A stretch of 64,000 bases of DNA from Yoonia tamlensis (GTDB lineage: Bacteria > Pseudomonadota > Alphaproteobacteria > Rhodobacterales > Rhodobacteraceae). Made by a program: the position numbers and the translations under genes. Every line of letters begins with the position of its first letter. Positions within the stretch are counted from its first letter, which is position 1. Positions 1-8,965 of the stretch are shown piece after piece. The stretch is taken from NCBI RefSeq assembly GCF_900115105.1, contig NZ_FOYP01000003.1:169972-233971 (forward strand). Direction: 5' to 3'. Below the pieces are notes generated by a model. It was not told the DNA's origin. It saw only the letters and a program-made list of their open reading frames with translations, and ran no database searches.

Positions 1-14
1 CGCGCATTTCACCG

Positions 15-1013
15 CTAGGTAATCCGTGCGACCACATAATCAGCCAGATCGATCAGCATTACTTTTAGCGGATGATCGGGGATCACGGACAGCGCTGATT
101 TTGCCTTGTCTGCCCAAGCGATGGCGTCAATCCGCGTGGCTTCCATTGTGCCGTGTTTCGCCAAAAGGCTGATCGCGTGGTCCAGATCGTCGTCTTCCTG
201 ACGGCCTTTCTGGATCGTCCGCTCCCAGAATGCACGTTCTTCATCGTCCGCAGCCGCGATAGCGCGGATCACCGGCAGGGTCAGTTTGCGTTCGCGGAAA
301 TCATCGCCGATATTTTTGCCGGTCGCCGTTGTACCGCCGTAATCAAGCAGGTCATCGACAATCTGGAACGACACGCCCAGCGCATCGCCGTAATCGTAAA
401 GCGCCTGTTTCGTCGCCGCATCCTGCCCTGCAATTTCGCCGCCGACTTCCATTGCGGCTGAAAACAGCGCGGCGGTTTTGCCGCGCACAACTTGGATATA
501 AATGTCTTCGGTCGTGGCCAGATCGCTCGCGGCGGTCAGTTGCAAAACCTCGCCCTCGGCAATGGTTGCCGATGCGTTCGCCAGAATATCAAGCACGCGC
601 AAGGAACCGGTTTCGACCATCAATTGAAATGACCGCGCGAACAGGTAATCACCGACCAGCACGCTTGATGTGTTATCCCACAGCAGGTTCGCCGTGGGGC
701 GGCCACGGCGCTGGCTGCTTTCGTCAACGACATCATCATGTAGCAGGGTCGCAGTGTGAATGAATTCAACGGTCGCCGCCAGATGGATATGATAGGGCCC
801 GTCATAGCCACACATCCGCGCCGCAGCGAGCGTCAGCATCGGGCGCAGGCGTTTGCCGCCCGCCTCAACCAAATGTGCTGTGACCTCGGGGATGCGCGGC
901 GCATGTTTTGACGCCATCCGCGCGCGGATCATATCATTGACCGCCGCCAAATCATCGGCCAAAGCTGCGGCCAGCTGTTCGTGAGGTTTGGTGGCTGCTT
1001 GATCAAGGCTCAT
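15..1013 (-). CDS. ispB: polyprenyl diphosphate synthase (octaprenyl/decaprenyl type)
   Basis: Trans-prenyltransferase that extends farnesyl diphosphate with isopentenyl diphosphate to make the ubiquinone side chain. The 332-residue product has the family landmarks: GGKRLRP near residues 52-58, the first Asp-rich motif DDVVD near 93-97 and the second, DDLLD, near 220-224. Length fits long-chain IspB-type enzymes. I start at the second of two nearby ATGs because a GGAA lies six bases upstream of it, while the first ATG almost touches that site. It is divergent from the DUF2007 gene, with only about 50 bp between them. Chain length cannot be read from sequence; decaprenyl is expected from the group. 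Confidence 0.9.
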   Translation of the reverse strand: MSLDQAATKPHEQLAAALADDLAAVNDMIRARMASKHAPRIPEVTAHLVEAGGKRLRPMLTLAAARMCGYDGPYHIHLAATVEFIHTATLLHDDVVDESSQRRGRPTANLLWDNTSSVLVGDYLFARSFQLMVETGSLRVLDILANASATIAEGEVLQLTAASDLATTEDIYIQVVRGKTAALFSAAMEVGGEIAGQDAATKQALYDYGDALGVSFQIVDDLLDYGGTTATGKNIGDDFRERKLTLPVIRAIAAADDEERAFWERTIQKGRQEDDDLDHAISLLAKHGTMEATRIDAIAWADKAKSALSVIPDHPLKVMLIDLADYVVARIT

Positions 1014-1067
1014 GCGCATTTCCGTGATGTGATAGACAAAGGCCCTGCCCCGTCTTAGGTCATAGAT

Positions 1068-1286
1068 ATGAAAGAGCTTTTGCGCACCAACGACATCACA
1101 GTCATCGCCTTTGCAACCGCCCTATTGGATAGCGCGGGTATAGACTGCTTCACCTTTGACGTAAATATGAGCGTCCTCGAAGGCAGCTTGGGCATAATGC
1201 CACGGCGGCTGATGGTTCTGGACCGCGATCTGTTCATGGCAGAAGCCATCATGCGTGATGCAGAGGTGGATTTGGGCCGTGAATAA
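1068..1286 (+). CDS. DUF2007-family small protein
   Basis: A 72-residue protein that matches the DUF2007 (putative signal-transducing) family by its beta-alpha pattern: an opening KELLRTND strand, a helix ending LLDSAGI, and a closing LMVLDRDLFMAEAIMRDAEVD. Function in the cell is not established. Its 3' end overlaps the downstream methyltransferase start by 8 bp, so the two are probably translated together. This pairing next to a polyprenyl synthase is common in Rhodobacteraceae (recalled, not searched). Confidence 0.75.
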   Translation: MKELLRTNDITVIAFATALLDSAGIDCFTFDVNMSVLEGSLGIMPRRLMVLDRDLFMAEAIMRDAEVDLGRE

Positions 1287-2034
1287 GGACACCACATGCG
1301 ATGATTTTCTGGGCGGTAAGCTGCGGATATTTCAGCCGCGCAAAGGATATCGCGCGGGCGTTGACCCTGTTTTGCTCGCGGCCAGTATCGCCGCGCGATC
1401 CGGTCAGACGGTGCTTGAACTTGGCTGCGGGGTTGGGGTGGCGTCGCTATGCCTTTGGGCGCGCGTGCCTGGCGTCATGGTCACAGGTGTCGAATTGCAA
1501 GAAGAATATGCCGCGCTCGCGAGGGAAAACGCCTTGGTAAACAATGCGGATTTTACCGTAGTCCAATCCGATTTGCGCCAGCTTCCCGCTGATTTGCGGC
1601 AAAAGCGGTTTGACCATGTGATCATGAATCCGCCCTATTTTGACCGCGCCAGCAGCGTTGCCGCCAAGGACGCGGGGCGTGACGTGGCATTGGCCGGCGA
1701 CACGCCGCTTGCCGATTGGCTGGATATCGGCGCAAGACGAGTCGGACCGCGCGGCTATCTGACCATCATCCAGCGGATGGAACGGCTCCCCGAGGTCATA
1801 GCGGCCCTTGAGGGGCGGTTGGGCGCATTTATTTTGCGCCCCATCGCCGGACGGGCCGAACGCGCGCCAGAGCTGTTTTTGCTCCAAGCACGCCAAGAAG
1901 GACGCGCTGCATTCCGCATGGCCCCGACGCTAATTATGCATGCGGGCAGCGCACATAGCGCGGACAAGGAAACATACACGCCGCAAGTGCGCGCAATTTT
2001 GCGCAGCGGCGCGTATTTGAACATCGGCTCTTAA
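1279..2034 (+). CDS. TrmN6-like SAM-dependent N6-adenine methyltransferase
   Basis: Class I SAM-dependent methyltransferase of the tRNA1(Val) A37 N6-methyltransferase (YfiC/TrmN6) family. The SAM-binding glycine motif LELGCGVG lies near residues 46-53 and the adenine-N6 catalytic motif NPPY near 117-120. The frame is open upstream to 1255, but the GTG at 1279 follows an AGAGG and overlaps the preceding gene by only 8 bp, so I take GTG as the start (251 aa). The likely substrate is a tRNA adenine; a protein or rRNA target cannot be excluded. Confidence 0.8.
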   Translation: MNKDTTCDDFLGGKLRIFQPRKGYRAGVDPVLLAASIAARSGQTVLELGCGVGVASLCLWARVPGVMVTGVELQEEYAALARENALVNNADFTVVQSDLRQLPADLRQKRFDHVIMNPPYFDRASSVAAKDAGRDVALAGDTPLADWLDIGARRVGPRGYLTIIQRMERLPEVIAALEGRLGAFILRPIAGRAERAPELFLLQARQEGRAAFRMAPTLIMHAGSAHSADKETYTPQVRAILRSGAYLNIGS

Positions 2035-2153
2035 TCTTCTGGCAAGGTATTTCAAGCAACCTAATGTCACATCTTATTGCGCGGTTGCAGCGTGACAGGG
2101 CGTCATAAATGTGCTGAACTATTTATACTACCAACCCATAGAGGAGGACGATC

Positions 2154-2321
2154 ATGAGCTTGGTTTCACACCTGCAGGAACTGAAGAAGAAGCACCAAAA
2201 CCTCTCTGACCATGTCGCGGTCATGCAACGCAGCCCGGCAACCGACGATCTTGAAATTGCGCATCTAAAGAAAAAGAAGCTTTTGCTGAAAGAAGAAATC
2301 GAAAAGCTAAGCGCACATTAA
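2154..2321 (+). CDS. DUF465 / YdcH-like small coiled-coil protein
   Basis: A 55-residue protein preceded by a perfect GAGGAGG Shine-Dalgarno at 2141-2147. The sequence is a helical hairpin of Leu and Lys/Glu heptads: an SLVSHLQELKKKH helix, a short linker, then a DLEIAHLKKKKLLLKEEIEKL helix. This is the DUF465 (YdcH) pattern, very common in alphaproteobacteria and of unknown function. It is followed by a bidirectional terminator and is probably monocistronic. Confidence 0.85.
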   Translation: MSLVSHLQELKKKHQNLSDHVAVMQRSPATDDLEIAHLKKKKLLLKEEIEKLSAH

Positions 2322-2456
2322 TGAACTTGCAGGTGAAGTAGATTCGCCATTGTCGGCGCGTGCCGCGCGTTTTGACGCGCCACAGGTCCGGGAAATAGAC
2401 ACGTGATGTCACCCCCGCGAATGCGTAGATGAAACCCGGCACCCGACACGCAAAAA

Positions 2457-2488
2457 GGCCACGCCGTAATGACGTGGCCCCTTTTTTT
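2457..2488. terminator. bidirectional rho-independent terminator
   Basis: A 7-bp stem GGCCACG/CGTGGCC (2457-2463 with 2473-2479) has A-tract on its left and seven T on its right. It can therefore end transcription from the DUF465 gene on the plus strand and from phaB on the minus strand. Confidence 0.8.
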
Positions 2489-2502
2489 GGCTGTTCCCGG
2501 TC

Positions 2503-3228
2503 TTAGACCATATATTGGCCGCCATTCGCCGAAATCGTAGAGCCGGTCACAAACCCTGCGTCATCAGATGCAAGGAACAAAACCGCGCGCGCAATTTCTG
2601 ACGCTTCGCCCAGACGGCCCACGGGAATTTGCGGCAGGATCACCTCGTTCATCACTTTTTCGGGGATGGTGCTCATCATTTCGGTGTTGATATAGCCCGG
2701 AGCGACTACGTTGACCGTAATTCCGGCGCGTGCGCCTTCTTGCGCCAATGCTTTGGTGAAACCAATGTCACCCGCCTTTGCCGCAGCATAGTTTGCCTGT
2801 GCAAATTGCCCTTTTTGGCCGTTGATCGAACTGATCGTAATGATCCGGCCAAATTTGCGCGCCCGCATGCCCGGCCACACAGGGTGGGTCATGTTAAAGA
2901 CGCCGGAAAGGTTGGTGTCGATGACCTCGTTCCACTGCTCTGGCGTGATTTTGTGGAACGGGGCGTCGCGGGTGATGCCCGCGTTGTTGACAAGAATATC
3001 AACGGGGCCAAGATCTGCCTCGACCTGTGCAATTCCGGCGGCGCAAGCCTCGTAATTGCCGACATCCCACTTGTAGGTCTTGATGCCTGTCTCGGCGGTA
3101 AAGGCTGCGGCTTTTTCATCGTTGCCGGCATAGGTCGCCGCGACGGTGTATCCAGCATCTTTCAACGCTGTTGAAATTGCTGCGCCGATACCGCGCGATC
3201 CGCCTGTAACGAGAGCTACTCGTGTCAT
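2503..3228 (-). CDS. phaB: acetoacetyl-CoA reductase
   Basis: NADPH-dependent reduction of acetoacetyl-CoA to (R)-3-hydroxybutyryl-CoA, the second step of polyhydroxybutyrate synthesis. The 241-aa short-chain dehydrogenase shows the cofactor motif TGGSRGIG near residues 8-15, NNAGITRD in the middle and the catalytic YAAAK in QANYAAAKAG, typical of PhaB. The start is the ATG behind GGGAGGAG; the frame extends ten codons upstream without support. It lies downstream of phaA in the same direction, 66 bp apart. Confidence 0.93.
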   Translation of the reverse strand: MTRVALVTGGSRGIGAAISTALKDAGYTVAATYAGNDEKAAAFTAETGIKTYKWDVGNYEACAAGIAQVEADLGPVDILVNNAGITRDAPFHKITPEQWNEVIDTNLSGVFNMTHPVWPGMRARKFGRIITISSINGQKGQFAQANYAAAKAGDIGFTKALAQEGARAGITVNVVAPGYINTEMMSTIPEKVMNEVILPQIPVGRLGEASEIARAVLFLASDDAGFVTGSTISANGGQYMV

Positions 3229-3294
3229 GTGTTCTCCTCCCAGAGATTGTCGAAGCAATCTTGTTGCTCAATCAGATTGGTTACAGACATATTG

Positions 3295-4470
3295 TTACGG
3301 GCGCTCAACGCACATTGCAACACCCATACCGCCACCAATACACAAGGTCGCAAGACCTTTTTTCGCGCCACGCCGCTTCATTTCGAACAACAATGTGTTC
3401 AGCACACGGCAACCGGACGCACCAATCGGGTGGCCAATCGCAATGGCACCACCGTTGACGTTTACAATCGCCGGATCCCAGCCCATGTCCTTGTTGACGG
3501 CGCAGGCCTGCGCGGCAAATGCTTCGTTGGCTTCAACAAGATCCAGATCACCGACGGACCAGCCCGCCTTTTCAAGCGCCTTGCGGCTGGCCATGACCGG
3601 ACCGACACCCATGATCGACGGGTCAAGACCGGCGGTTGCGTATGATGCAATACGGGCAAGCGGTTCGATCCCGCGTTTTTCTGCGTTATCGGCAGACATC
3701 AGCAAAGTTGCTGCGGCACCGTCGTTCAGGCCGGATGCGTTGGCAGCCGTCACAGATCCATCGCGTGTAAAGGCGGGGCGCAGTTTTTGCATGGCTTCCA
3801 TCGTGGCGCCGTGACGGATATATTCGTCCTGATCGACAGTGATGTCGCCCTTGCGGGTTTTTACGATAAATGCCGCGATTTCATCCGCGAATTTGCCAGC
3901 CTTTTGCGCAGCTTCTGCCTTGTTTTGCGAGGCAACAGCGAATGTGTCCTGCATGTCTCGGGTGATGCCCCACTGGTCAGCCACGTTTTCAGCAGTTTGA
4001 CCCATGTGGTAGTTGTTGAATGCATCCCACAGGCCGTCGCGGATCATCGTGTCGATGAACTGCATGTCACCCATTTTTTGTCCGGCGCGCAGATTTGCGG
4101 CATGCGCGCTGAGCGTCATGTTTTCCTGCCCGCCTGCGGCAACAATTGATGCATCGCCAAGCTGGATGTGCTGGGCCCCAAGCGCAACCGCTCGCAGGCC
4201 CGACCCACAAACCTGGTTGATGCCCCATGCTGCTGATTCAATTGGCAGCCCCGCTTTGATATGCGCCTGACGCGCCGGGTTTTGCCCCTGCGCAGCGGTC
4301 AGCACCTGACCAAGAATTGTTTCGCTCACTTCGGCCTTGTCGATGCCGGCACGAGCGACGACCTCTTCAAGGATGGCGGCGCCCAAATCATGTGCTGGCG
4401 TGTTGGCAAAAGCCCCGCCAAAACTGCCCACGGCGGTACGTGCGGCGGATGCGATAACAACATTAGTCAT
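3295..4470 (-). CDS. phaA: acetyl-CoA C-acetyltransferase (beta-ketothiolase)
   Basis: Condenses two acetyl-CoA to acetoacetyl-CoA, the entry to PHB synthesis. The 391-aa protein has the full biosynthetic thiolase set: nucleophile Cys88 in NQVCGSG, His347 in GHPIGASG and acid/base Cys377 in CIGGGMG. It forms a phaA-phaB unit. The PHB synthase is not in this window, so polymerisation genes must lie elsewhere. Confidence 0.95.
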   Translation of the reverse strand: MTNVVIASAARTAVGSFGGAFANTPAHDLGAAILEEVVARAGIDKAEVSETILGQVLTAAQGQNPARQAHIKAGLPIESAAWGINQVCGSGLRAVALGAQHIQLGDASIVAAGGQENMTLSAHAANLRAGQKMGDMQFIDTMIRDGLWDAFNNYHMGQTAENVADQWGITRDMQDTFAVASQNKAEAAQKAGKFADEIAAFIVKTRKGDITVDQDEYIRHGATMEAMQKLRPAFTRDGSVTAANASGLNDGAAATLLMSADNAEKRGIEPLARIASYATAGLDPSIMGVGPVMASRKALEKAGWSVGDLDLVEANEAFAAQACAVNKDMGWDPAIVNVNGGAIAIGHPIGASGCRVLNTLLFEMKRRGAKKGLATLCIGGGMGVAMCVERP

Positions 4471-4544
4471 AAACTGTCCCCTTGGTTTTCGTCAGTCACC
4501 ACAACGGTGCCACTTACACGCAAGACGCGCAAGGTGACTTGGGG

Positions 4545-5342
4545 TCACAGATCGAATTTTGGGACGCCGTAGTAGTACCCTTGCAGGCAATCAACGCCAA
4601 GCCCGCCCAAGAACGCCGCCTCTTGCGCTGTTTCAACCCCGTCGGCGATTGTGAACATTTCAAACTGCCGGGCGACAGTGATCAGCGCCTCTGCCAGAAC
4701 CTGATTATCGACGTTCTTGTCGATGCCGCGGATAAAGCTTTTGTCGATCTTCACGAGGTCAAAAAAGAAGTCTTTCAGGTGCCGGAACGCAGTGAAGCCT
4801 GCACCAAACCCGTCAAGTGCAAAGGCGACCCCTTTGGGCTGCATTTCGGTCATAAAACGGATCACGTTTTCGGGCAGCAGCATCGCCGAGGTTTCGCTGA
4901 TTTCAAAGATCAGCCGATCCCCGGGGTTGGCCCGATGCGTCAGCCCGCCATCCAGAATACGCCGCCATTCCCCATCCCCGATCGACCGCGCAGACAGGTT
5001 GACCGAAAGCCGCAATTGCGGCTGCGCAATCAACATCTTGATCGCAAGGTCTAGCGTCACACAGTCGATCTGGCGGCCCATGACCGTTTCTTCGATCAAG
5101 GGCATAAAATGCGCCGCGGGAATGATCCGTCCGGCATCATCCAAAAGCCGCACCAACCCTTCGTAAAAGGCGATTTTCGGGTTGTCTTCGCGGGTCATGA
5201 TCGGCTGGAATGCCAGCCGCGCCCGCCCGTTGGCAAGCGCATCGCGCACCAGATCCATGACATCTGCATCGCGGCTGGCGATTGCATAGTTCAGTGGATC
5301 CCGTAGCGCGAGGTCATCCAATTCATTACTGGCAGTGTGCAT
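4545..5342 (-). CDS. EAL-domain protein, partly degenerate
   Basis: A single-domain EAL protein (265 aa from the ATG at 5342, behind GGAATCGCACC). EAL proteins hydrolyse cyclic-di-GMP or bind it as receptors. Retained: Glu61 of the signature (EGL in place of EAL), Asn115 in VNLSA, Glu147 in FEISE, Lys198 in KIDKSF, Glu237 in ADGVET and Gln254 in LQGYY. Lost: the second Asp of the DDFG metal-binding motif, which reads DGFG at 177-180, followed by AGF rather than TGY. Activity may be weak or absent. It lies upstream of phaA, 74 bp away and co-directional. No GGDEF or sensor domain is present. Confidence 0.85.
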   Translation of the reverse strand: MHTASNELDDLALRDPLNYAIASRDADVMDLVRDALANGRARLAFQPIMTREDNPKIAFYEGLVRLLDDAGRIIPAAHFMPLIEETVMGRQIDCVTLDLAIKMLIAQPQLRLSVNLSARSIGDGEWRRILDGGLTHRANPGDRLIFEISETSAMLLPENVIRFMTEMQPKGVAFALDGFGAGFTAFRHLKDFFFDLVKIDKSFIRGIDKNVDNQVLAEALITVARQFEMFTIADGVETAQEAAFLGGLGVDCLQGYYYGVPKFDL

Positions 5343-5410
5343 GGTGCGATTCCGTTGAGACACCGCCAAACTGCACCCGACGGCCCTAACATCCGATTAA
5401 GAAGGTCGCA

Positions 5411-5851
5411 TCACCAGCGTTTTAACGCGTCCTCGTCCGCATCTTTTGACGCAACCCAGCTTGCGCCGGCCTGTGTGATTTCCTTTTTCCAGAATGGCGC
5501 GCGCGATTTCAGGTAGTCCATCATGAAATCCGCCGCCTCAAATGCGGCAACGCGGTGCGCCGCTGCGGTCGCGACCATCATGATCGGTGCGCCCGGTTTC
5601 AGGTTGCCATAGCGGTGGATCACAAGGATATCCGCCAGTCTCCAGCGGCTTACCGCGTCTTGGGCGATGGTCTTGATCGCGGATTCGGTCATGCCGGGGT
5701 AATGTTCGATCTGCATTTCGTGCAGATCGTCCTGCGTGTCGCGCACCACACCGGTAAAGCTGACCACCGCGCCGATATCACGTCTGTCTTGGGCGAAACT
5801 GTTCAGCGTGGCGCCGACGTCAAACGGGTCTGACTGGACGCGGATGATCAT
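5411..5851 (-). CDS. moaE: molybdopterin synthase catalytic subunit
   Basis: Large subunit of molybdopterin synthase. It inserts dithiolene sulfur carried by MoaD into precursor Z in the cytoplasm. The 146-aa length and motifs fit MoaE: AVVSFTGVVRD near the N-terminus, the central HRYGNLKPG segment and the C-terminal SRAPFWKKE with active-site lysines. Its ATG directly follows the moaD stop codon, so the two are translationally coupled. Confidence 0.93.
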   Translation of the reverse strand: MIIRVQSDPFDVGATLNSFAQDRRDIGAVVSFTGVVRDTQDDLHEMQIEHYPGMTESAIKTIAQDAVSRWRLADILVIHRYGNLKPGAPIMMVATAAAHRVAAFEAADFMMDYLKSRAPFWKKEITQAGASWVASKDADEDALKRW

Positions 5852-6097
5852 CTAACCACCTGTCATTGGCGGGAAAAACGCGACCTCTTGCACGCCGGAA
5901 AGCGGCGCGTCAAATTCTGCCAATTCCTGATCCAAGGCCACACGCAGCGCCGATATATCCGCAAAGGCAGCGGCATAGCGTTCTTCGCGCGCGGTCAATT
6001 CTGCAACCAGTTCCGCGACGGTCGCGGCTTGCGTTTCAATCTGTTCTTGCGGCATGCCAATCCGTTCGCGCACCCATGCAAAATACATGACATTCAT
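5852..6097 (-). CDS. moaD: molybdopterin synthase sulfur carrier subunit
   Basis: An 81-aa ubiquitin-like protein ending in the Gly-Gly tail (PPMTGG) that is thiocarboxylated to donate sulfur to MoaE. VRERIG and VAFFPPMTGG are typical of MoaD. Its start overlaps the pgsA stop by 4 bp (ATGA) and its stop abuts moaE, giving a pgsA-moaD-moaE transcription unit. Confidence 0.93.
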   Translation of the reverse strand: MNVMYFAWVRERIGMPQEQIETQAATVAELVAELTAREERYAAAFADISALRVALDQELAEFDAPLSGVQEVAFFPPMTGG

Positions 6098-6762
6098 TGC
6101 GCATCGTCCCGCAGATAGGGGCGCGATTTGTTAAAATAATCCCAGCCGGTGATAACCGTAAGTGCTGCGGCAACCCATAGCACGATGATCCCAGCCCAGC
6201 TGCTGACAATCATGCCCTGATATTTCCACCACAGCCCCATTTCATCGGGTCCGCGGCCTGAAATCGCGTCGGTCACCATATCGGACGTCATCGCAAGCGA
6301 CTGCATCCCGAAGTAATGCTCAAACGCCCCTGCCGCGAACAACAGCGCGATCCCGACCATTTGCGCGGTGGTCTTCCACTTTGCGAGCTTTGTGACCTTC
6401 AGCGTCCCCGCCGTATCGCCCAGAAATTCGCGCAGGCCCGAAACAAACACTTCGCGGAAAATGATCAGTGTCGCGGGCAGCAGAATATAGGGGTTCATGC
6501 CCGAAAATCCGGTGATCACCACAAGCGCGATAATCACCATCACCTTATCGGCGATAGGGTCCAGCATCGCGCCCAGTTTGCTTTCCTGTTTCCACAACCG
6601 CGCAAGATAGCCGTCCAGAAAATCGGTTAATGCGGCGCTCACAAATAGAACCAGCGCAAACCAATCGGCCCAAGGGCGGTTGAAATAAAGAAACATGATC
6701 GCAACGCCGGGCGCTGCGGCCAGCCGCAGGATGGTGAGGATATTGGGTAAATTCATTGTCAT
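6094..6762 (-). CDS. pgsA: CDP-diacylglycerol-glycerol-3-phosphate 3-phosphatidyltransferase
   Basis: Inner-membrane enzyme making phosphatidylglycerophosphate, the committed step to phosphatidylglycerol and cardiolipin. The 222-aa protein carries the exact CDP-alcohol phosphotransferase signature DG-x2-AR-x8-G-x3-D-x3-D, beginning at DGYLAR and ending at DPIAD. Several hydrophobic segments are visible. The start could be either of two ATGs six bases apart. It heads the pgsA-moaD-moaE unit and lies 48 bp downstream of uvrC. Confidence 0.95.
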   Translation of the reverse strand: MTMNLPNILTILRLAAAPGVAIMFLYFNRPWADWFALVLFVSAALTDFLDGYLARLWKQESKLGAMLDPIADKVMVIIALVVITGFSGMNPYILLPATLIIFREVFVSGLREFLGDTAGTLKVTKLAKWKTTAQMVGIALLFAAGAFEHYFGMQSLAMTSDMVTDAISGRGPDEMGLWWKYQGMIVSSWAGIIVLWVAAALTVITGWDYFNKSRPYLRDDAQ

Positions 6763-6810
6763 GTCTCTATCTAACCCGCGATTCTGCCGCTGGCCATATC
6801 CCAGATGCGA

Positions 6811-8676
6811 TCAGCCCTTTTCGTGGAAATAGTCATAGATCACCTGCGCCAGCGCGTCCGATACACCAACGACAGCCTTGAGATCCGCAAGATTGGCGCG
6901 TGCCACGGCTTTGGCCGATCCGAAATGCGCCAAGAGCGCGCGTTTACGTGTCGCCCCGACGCCTGGCACATCATCAAGCGGCGTGGCCCCGATTGCCTTG
7001 CTGCGTTTCGCGCGGTGGGTGCCGATGGCAAAACGGTGGACCTCGTCACGCATGCGCTGAATGAAATAAAGCACCGGATCATTGTGGCGCAGCGCCATCA
7101 CGGGGCGGCCAGTGCGGTAGAATTCCTCTTTGCCGGCGTCGCGGTCCTCGCCTTTGGCCACGCCAACCATCGCGATATCGCCGACCCCCAGCGTTTCCAT
7201 AATTTCGCGCACGGCGCTGACCTGCCCCGCGCCGCCATCAATCAGCAACAGATCGGGCCAAGCGCCGGATGTACGGTCGGGGTCTTCTTTCAGAAGGCGT
7301 TGAAAGCGGCGGGTCATGACTTCTTTCATCATGCCAAAATCATCACCAGGGGTGAGCGTATCACCGCGAATATTGAACTTGCGGTACTGGTTCTTTTCAA
7401 ACCCATCCGGCCCCGCAACCACCATCGCGCCGACGGCATGCGCACCTTGGATATGCGAGTTGTCGTAGACCTCGATCCGCTGCGGGATTTTCGCCAGATC
7501 AAAGGCCTCTGTCAGCCCCTTAAGCAGACGCGCCTGCGTCGCGGTTTCCGACATTTTGCGCGCAAGGCTTTCGCGGGCATTGCGCAGCGCATTATGCACA
7601 AGTTCGGCCTTTTCGCCGCGCTGCGGGATGATGACCTCAACTTTACGGCCCGCCTTTTCGGCCAGCGCATCGGCCATCAGTTCGTCATTGTCCAAACCAT
7701 GCGACAAGATCACAAGCTTTGCAGGTTCGCGGTTGGCGTAGAACTGGCCGACAAAGGCTTCCATGACTTCTGACAGGTCTTCGTCGCCGCTGATGCGGGG
7801 GTAATAATCGTGGTTTCCCCAGTTCTGGTTGGCGCGATAGAAAAACACCTGCACGCAGGCCTGCCCGCCATCGGTGTGCAAGGCGATCACATCGGCCTCT
7901 GGCGTTGCTTGCGGGTTGATGCCTTGGGCCGATTGCACTTGGGTCAGCGCTTGAATACGGTCGCGAAGGGCGGCGGCGCGCTCAAATTCCAGCGCGTCAG
8001 AGGCCGCTTGCATCTGGGCGGCAAGGGTTTCTTGAATCCGCTTTGTGCGACCTTGCAGGAATTCTTGGGCGTCGCGCACGGTTTGCGCATAGTCCGCGTC
8101 TGACACCTTGCCACAACAGGGGCCGCTACAGCGTTTGATCTGATATTGCAGGCAAGGGCGCGTGCGGTTTTCGAATTCCGTGTCGGTGCAATTGCGCAGC
8201 AAAAACACCCGCTGCAACTGGTTCAACGTCCTGTTCACCGCGCCCGCACTTGCGAAAGGGCCAAAATAGGCACCCTTTTCCTTTTTAGCGCCGCGATGTT
8301 TTTTGATCTGCGGATAGGCGTGTTTATTGGTGACCAGAATATTGGGGAATGATTTATCGTCGCGCAGCAGCACATTATAGCGCGGCTTGAGCTGCTTGAT
8401 CAGGTTTTGTTCCAGCAGCAGCGCTTCGGTTTCGGTGCGTGTGGTCAGAAACATCATCGACGCTGTTTCGCTGATCATCCGCGCGATCCGCGGCGAATGA
8501 TTGCCAGGGCGGGCATAGCTGCTGACACGGTTGCGCAGGTTGCGTGCCTTGCCGACATATAGCACACGGCTTTCGGCATCGAGCATCCGGTAAACTCCGG
8601 GCGAGGAATCCAGCGTGCGCAAATAGTCGTGGATCAGCGCGTAGCCTGTGGTCTGTTGCGGTGTGGTTTGATCCAT
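6811..8676 (-). CDS. uvrC: excinuclease ABC subunit C
   Basis: Dual-incision nuclease of nucleotide excision repair. The 621-aa product has an N-terminal GIY-YIG nuclease domain (SPGVYRM then [13 protein letters not shown]), a Cys cluster [15 protein letters not shown], a UVR helical hairpin, the RNase-H-like second nuclease region ([15 protein letters not shown]) and a C-terminal helix-hairpin-helix ([19 protein letters not shown]). The frame is open to 8781, but the ATG at 8676 (MDQTTPQ) gives the usual family N-terminus, so I use it. Confidence 0.95.
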   Translation of the reverse strand: MDQTTPQQTTGYALIHDYLRTLDSSPGVYRMLDAESRVLYVGKARNLRNRVSSYARPGNHSPRIARMISETASMMFLTTRTETEALLLEQNLIKQLKPRYNVLLRDDKSFPNILVTNKHAYPQIKKHRGAKKEKGAYFGPFASAGAVNRTLNQLQRVFLLRNCTDTEFENRTRPCLQYQIKRCSGPCCGKVSDADYAQTVRDAQEFLQGRTKRIQETLAAQMQAASDALEFERAAALRDRIQALTQVQSAQGINPQATPEADVIALHTDGGQACVQVFFYRANQNWGNHDYYPRISGDEDLSEVMEAFVGQFYANREPAKLVILSHGLDNDELMADALAEKAGRKVEVIIPQRGEKAELVHNALRNARESLARKMSETATQARLLKGLTEAFDLAKIPQRIEVYDNSHIQGAHAVGAMVVAGPDGFEKNQYRKFNIRGDTLTPGDDFGMMKEVMTRRFQRLLKEDPDRTSGAWPDLLLIDGGAGQVSAVREIMETLGVGDIAMVGVAKGEDRDAGKEEFYRTGRPVMALRHNDPVLYFIQRMRDEVHRFAIGTHRAKRSKAIGATPLDDVPGVGATRKRALLAHFGSAKAVARANLADLKAVVGVSDALAQVIYDYFHEKG

Positions 8677-8965
8677 GTCGGGCCCTGATCTGTGATTCTG
8701 CCCCGGCTGCAATGGGAACGCAGGAGGGACAAGAGCAAAGGCATCCACCGTTTCTGTGGATAACCCCGTGGGTATTTCCAAGAGAGGTGGAAATTTCCCT
8801 TGAATTTAGCAGACTTCGTCGGTTTGCCTAAAAATTAGGCGCGTCAGCAAGTTATTGATTTTTAACTATATTATTATTTACTCCTGATTAACCCCCTGTA
8901 AGACAGGCCCTTTATGACGTTTGCGTGACAGCCCTGCGCCCCAAGTGCACAACTTGACGCAGAGG
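8677..8965. promoter_or_regulatory. intergenic region upstream of uvrC
   Basis: About 290 bp with no supported gene. An AT-rich core at 8840-8890 probably holds the uvrC promoter on the minus strand. A small hairpin, GCCTAA/TTAGGC (8826-8831 with 8835-8840), and a CCTGT/ACAGG repeat near 8890-8910 are visible. No -35/-10 pair convinced me. Confidence 0.4.

Noticed and set aside
6805..7773. Plus-strand open frame opposite uvrC
   Set aside because: Antisense shadow of a conserved uvrC coding region; no ribosome-binding site or family motif.
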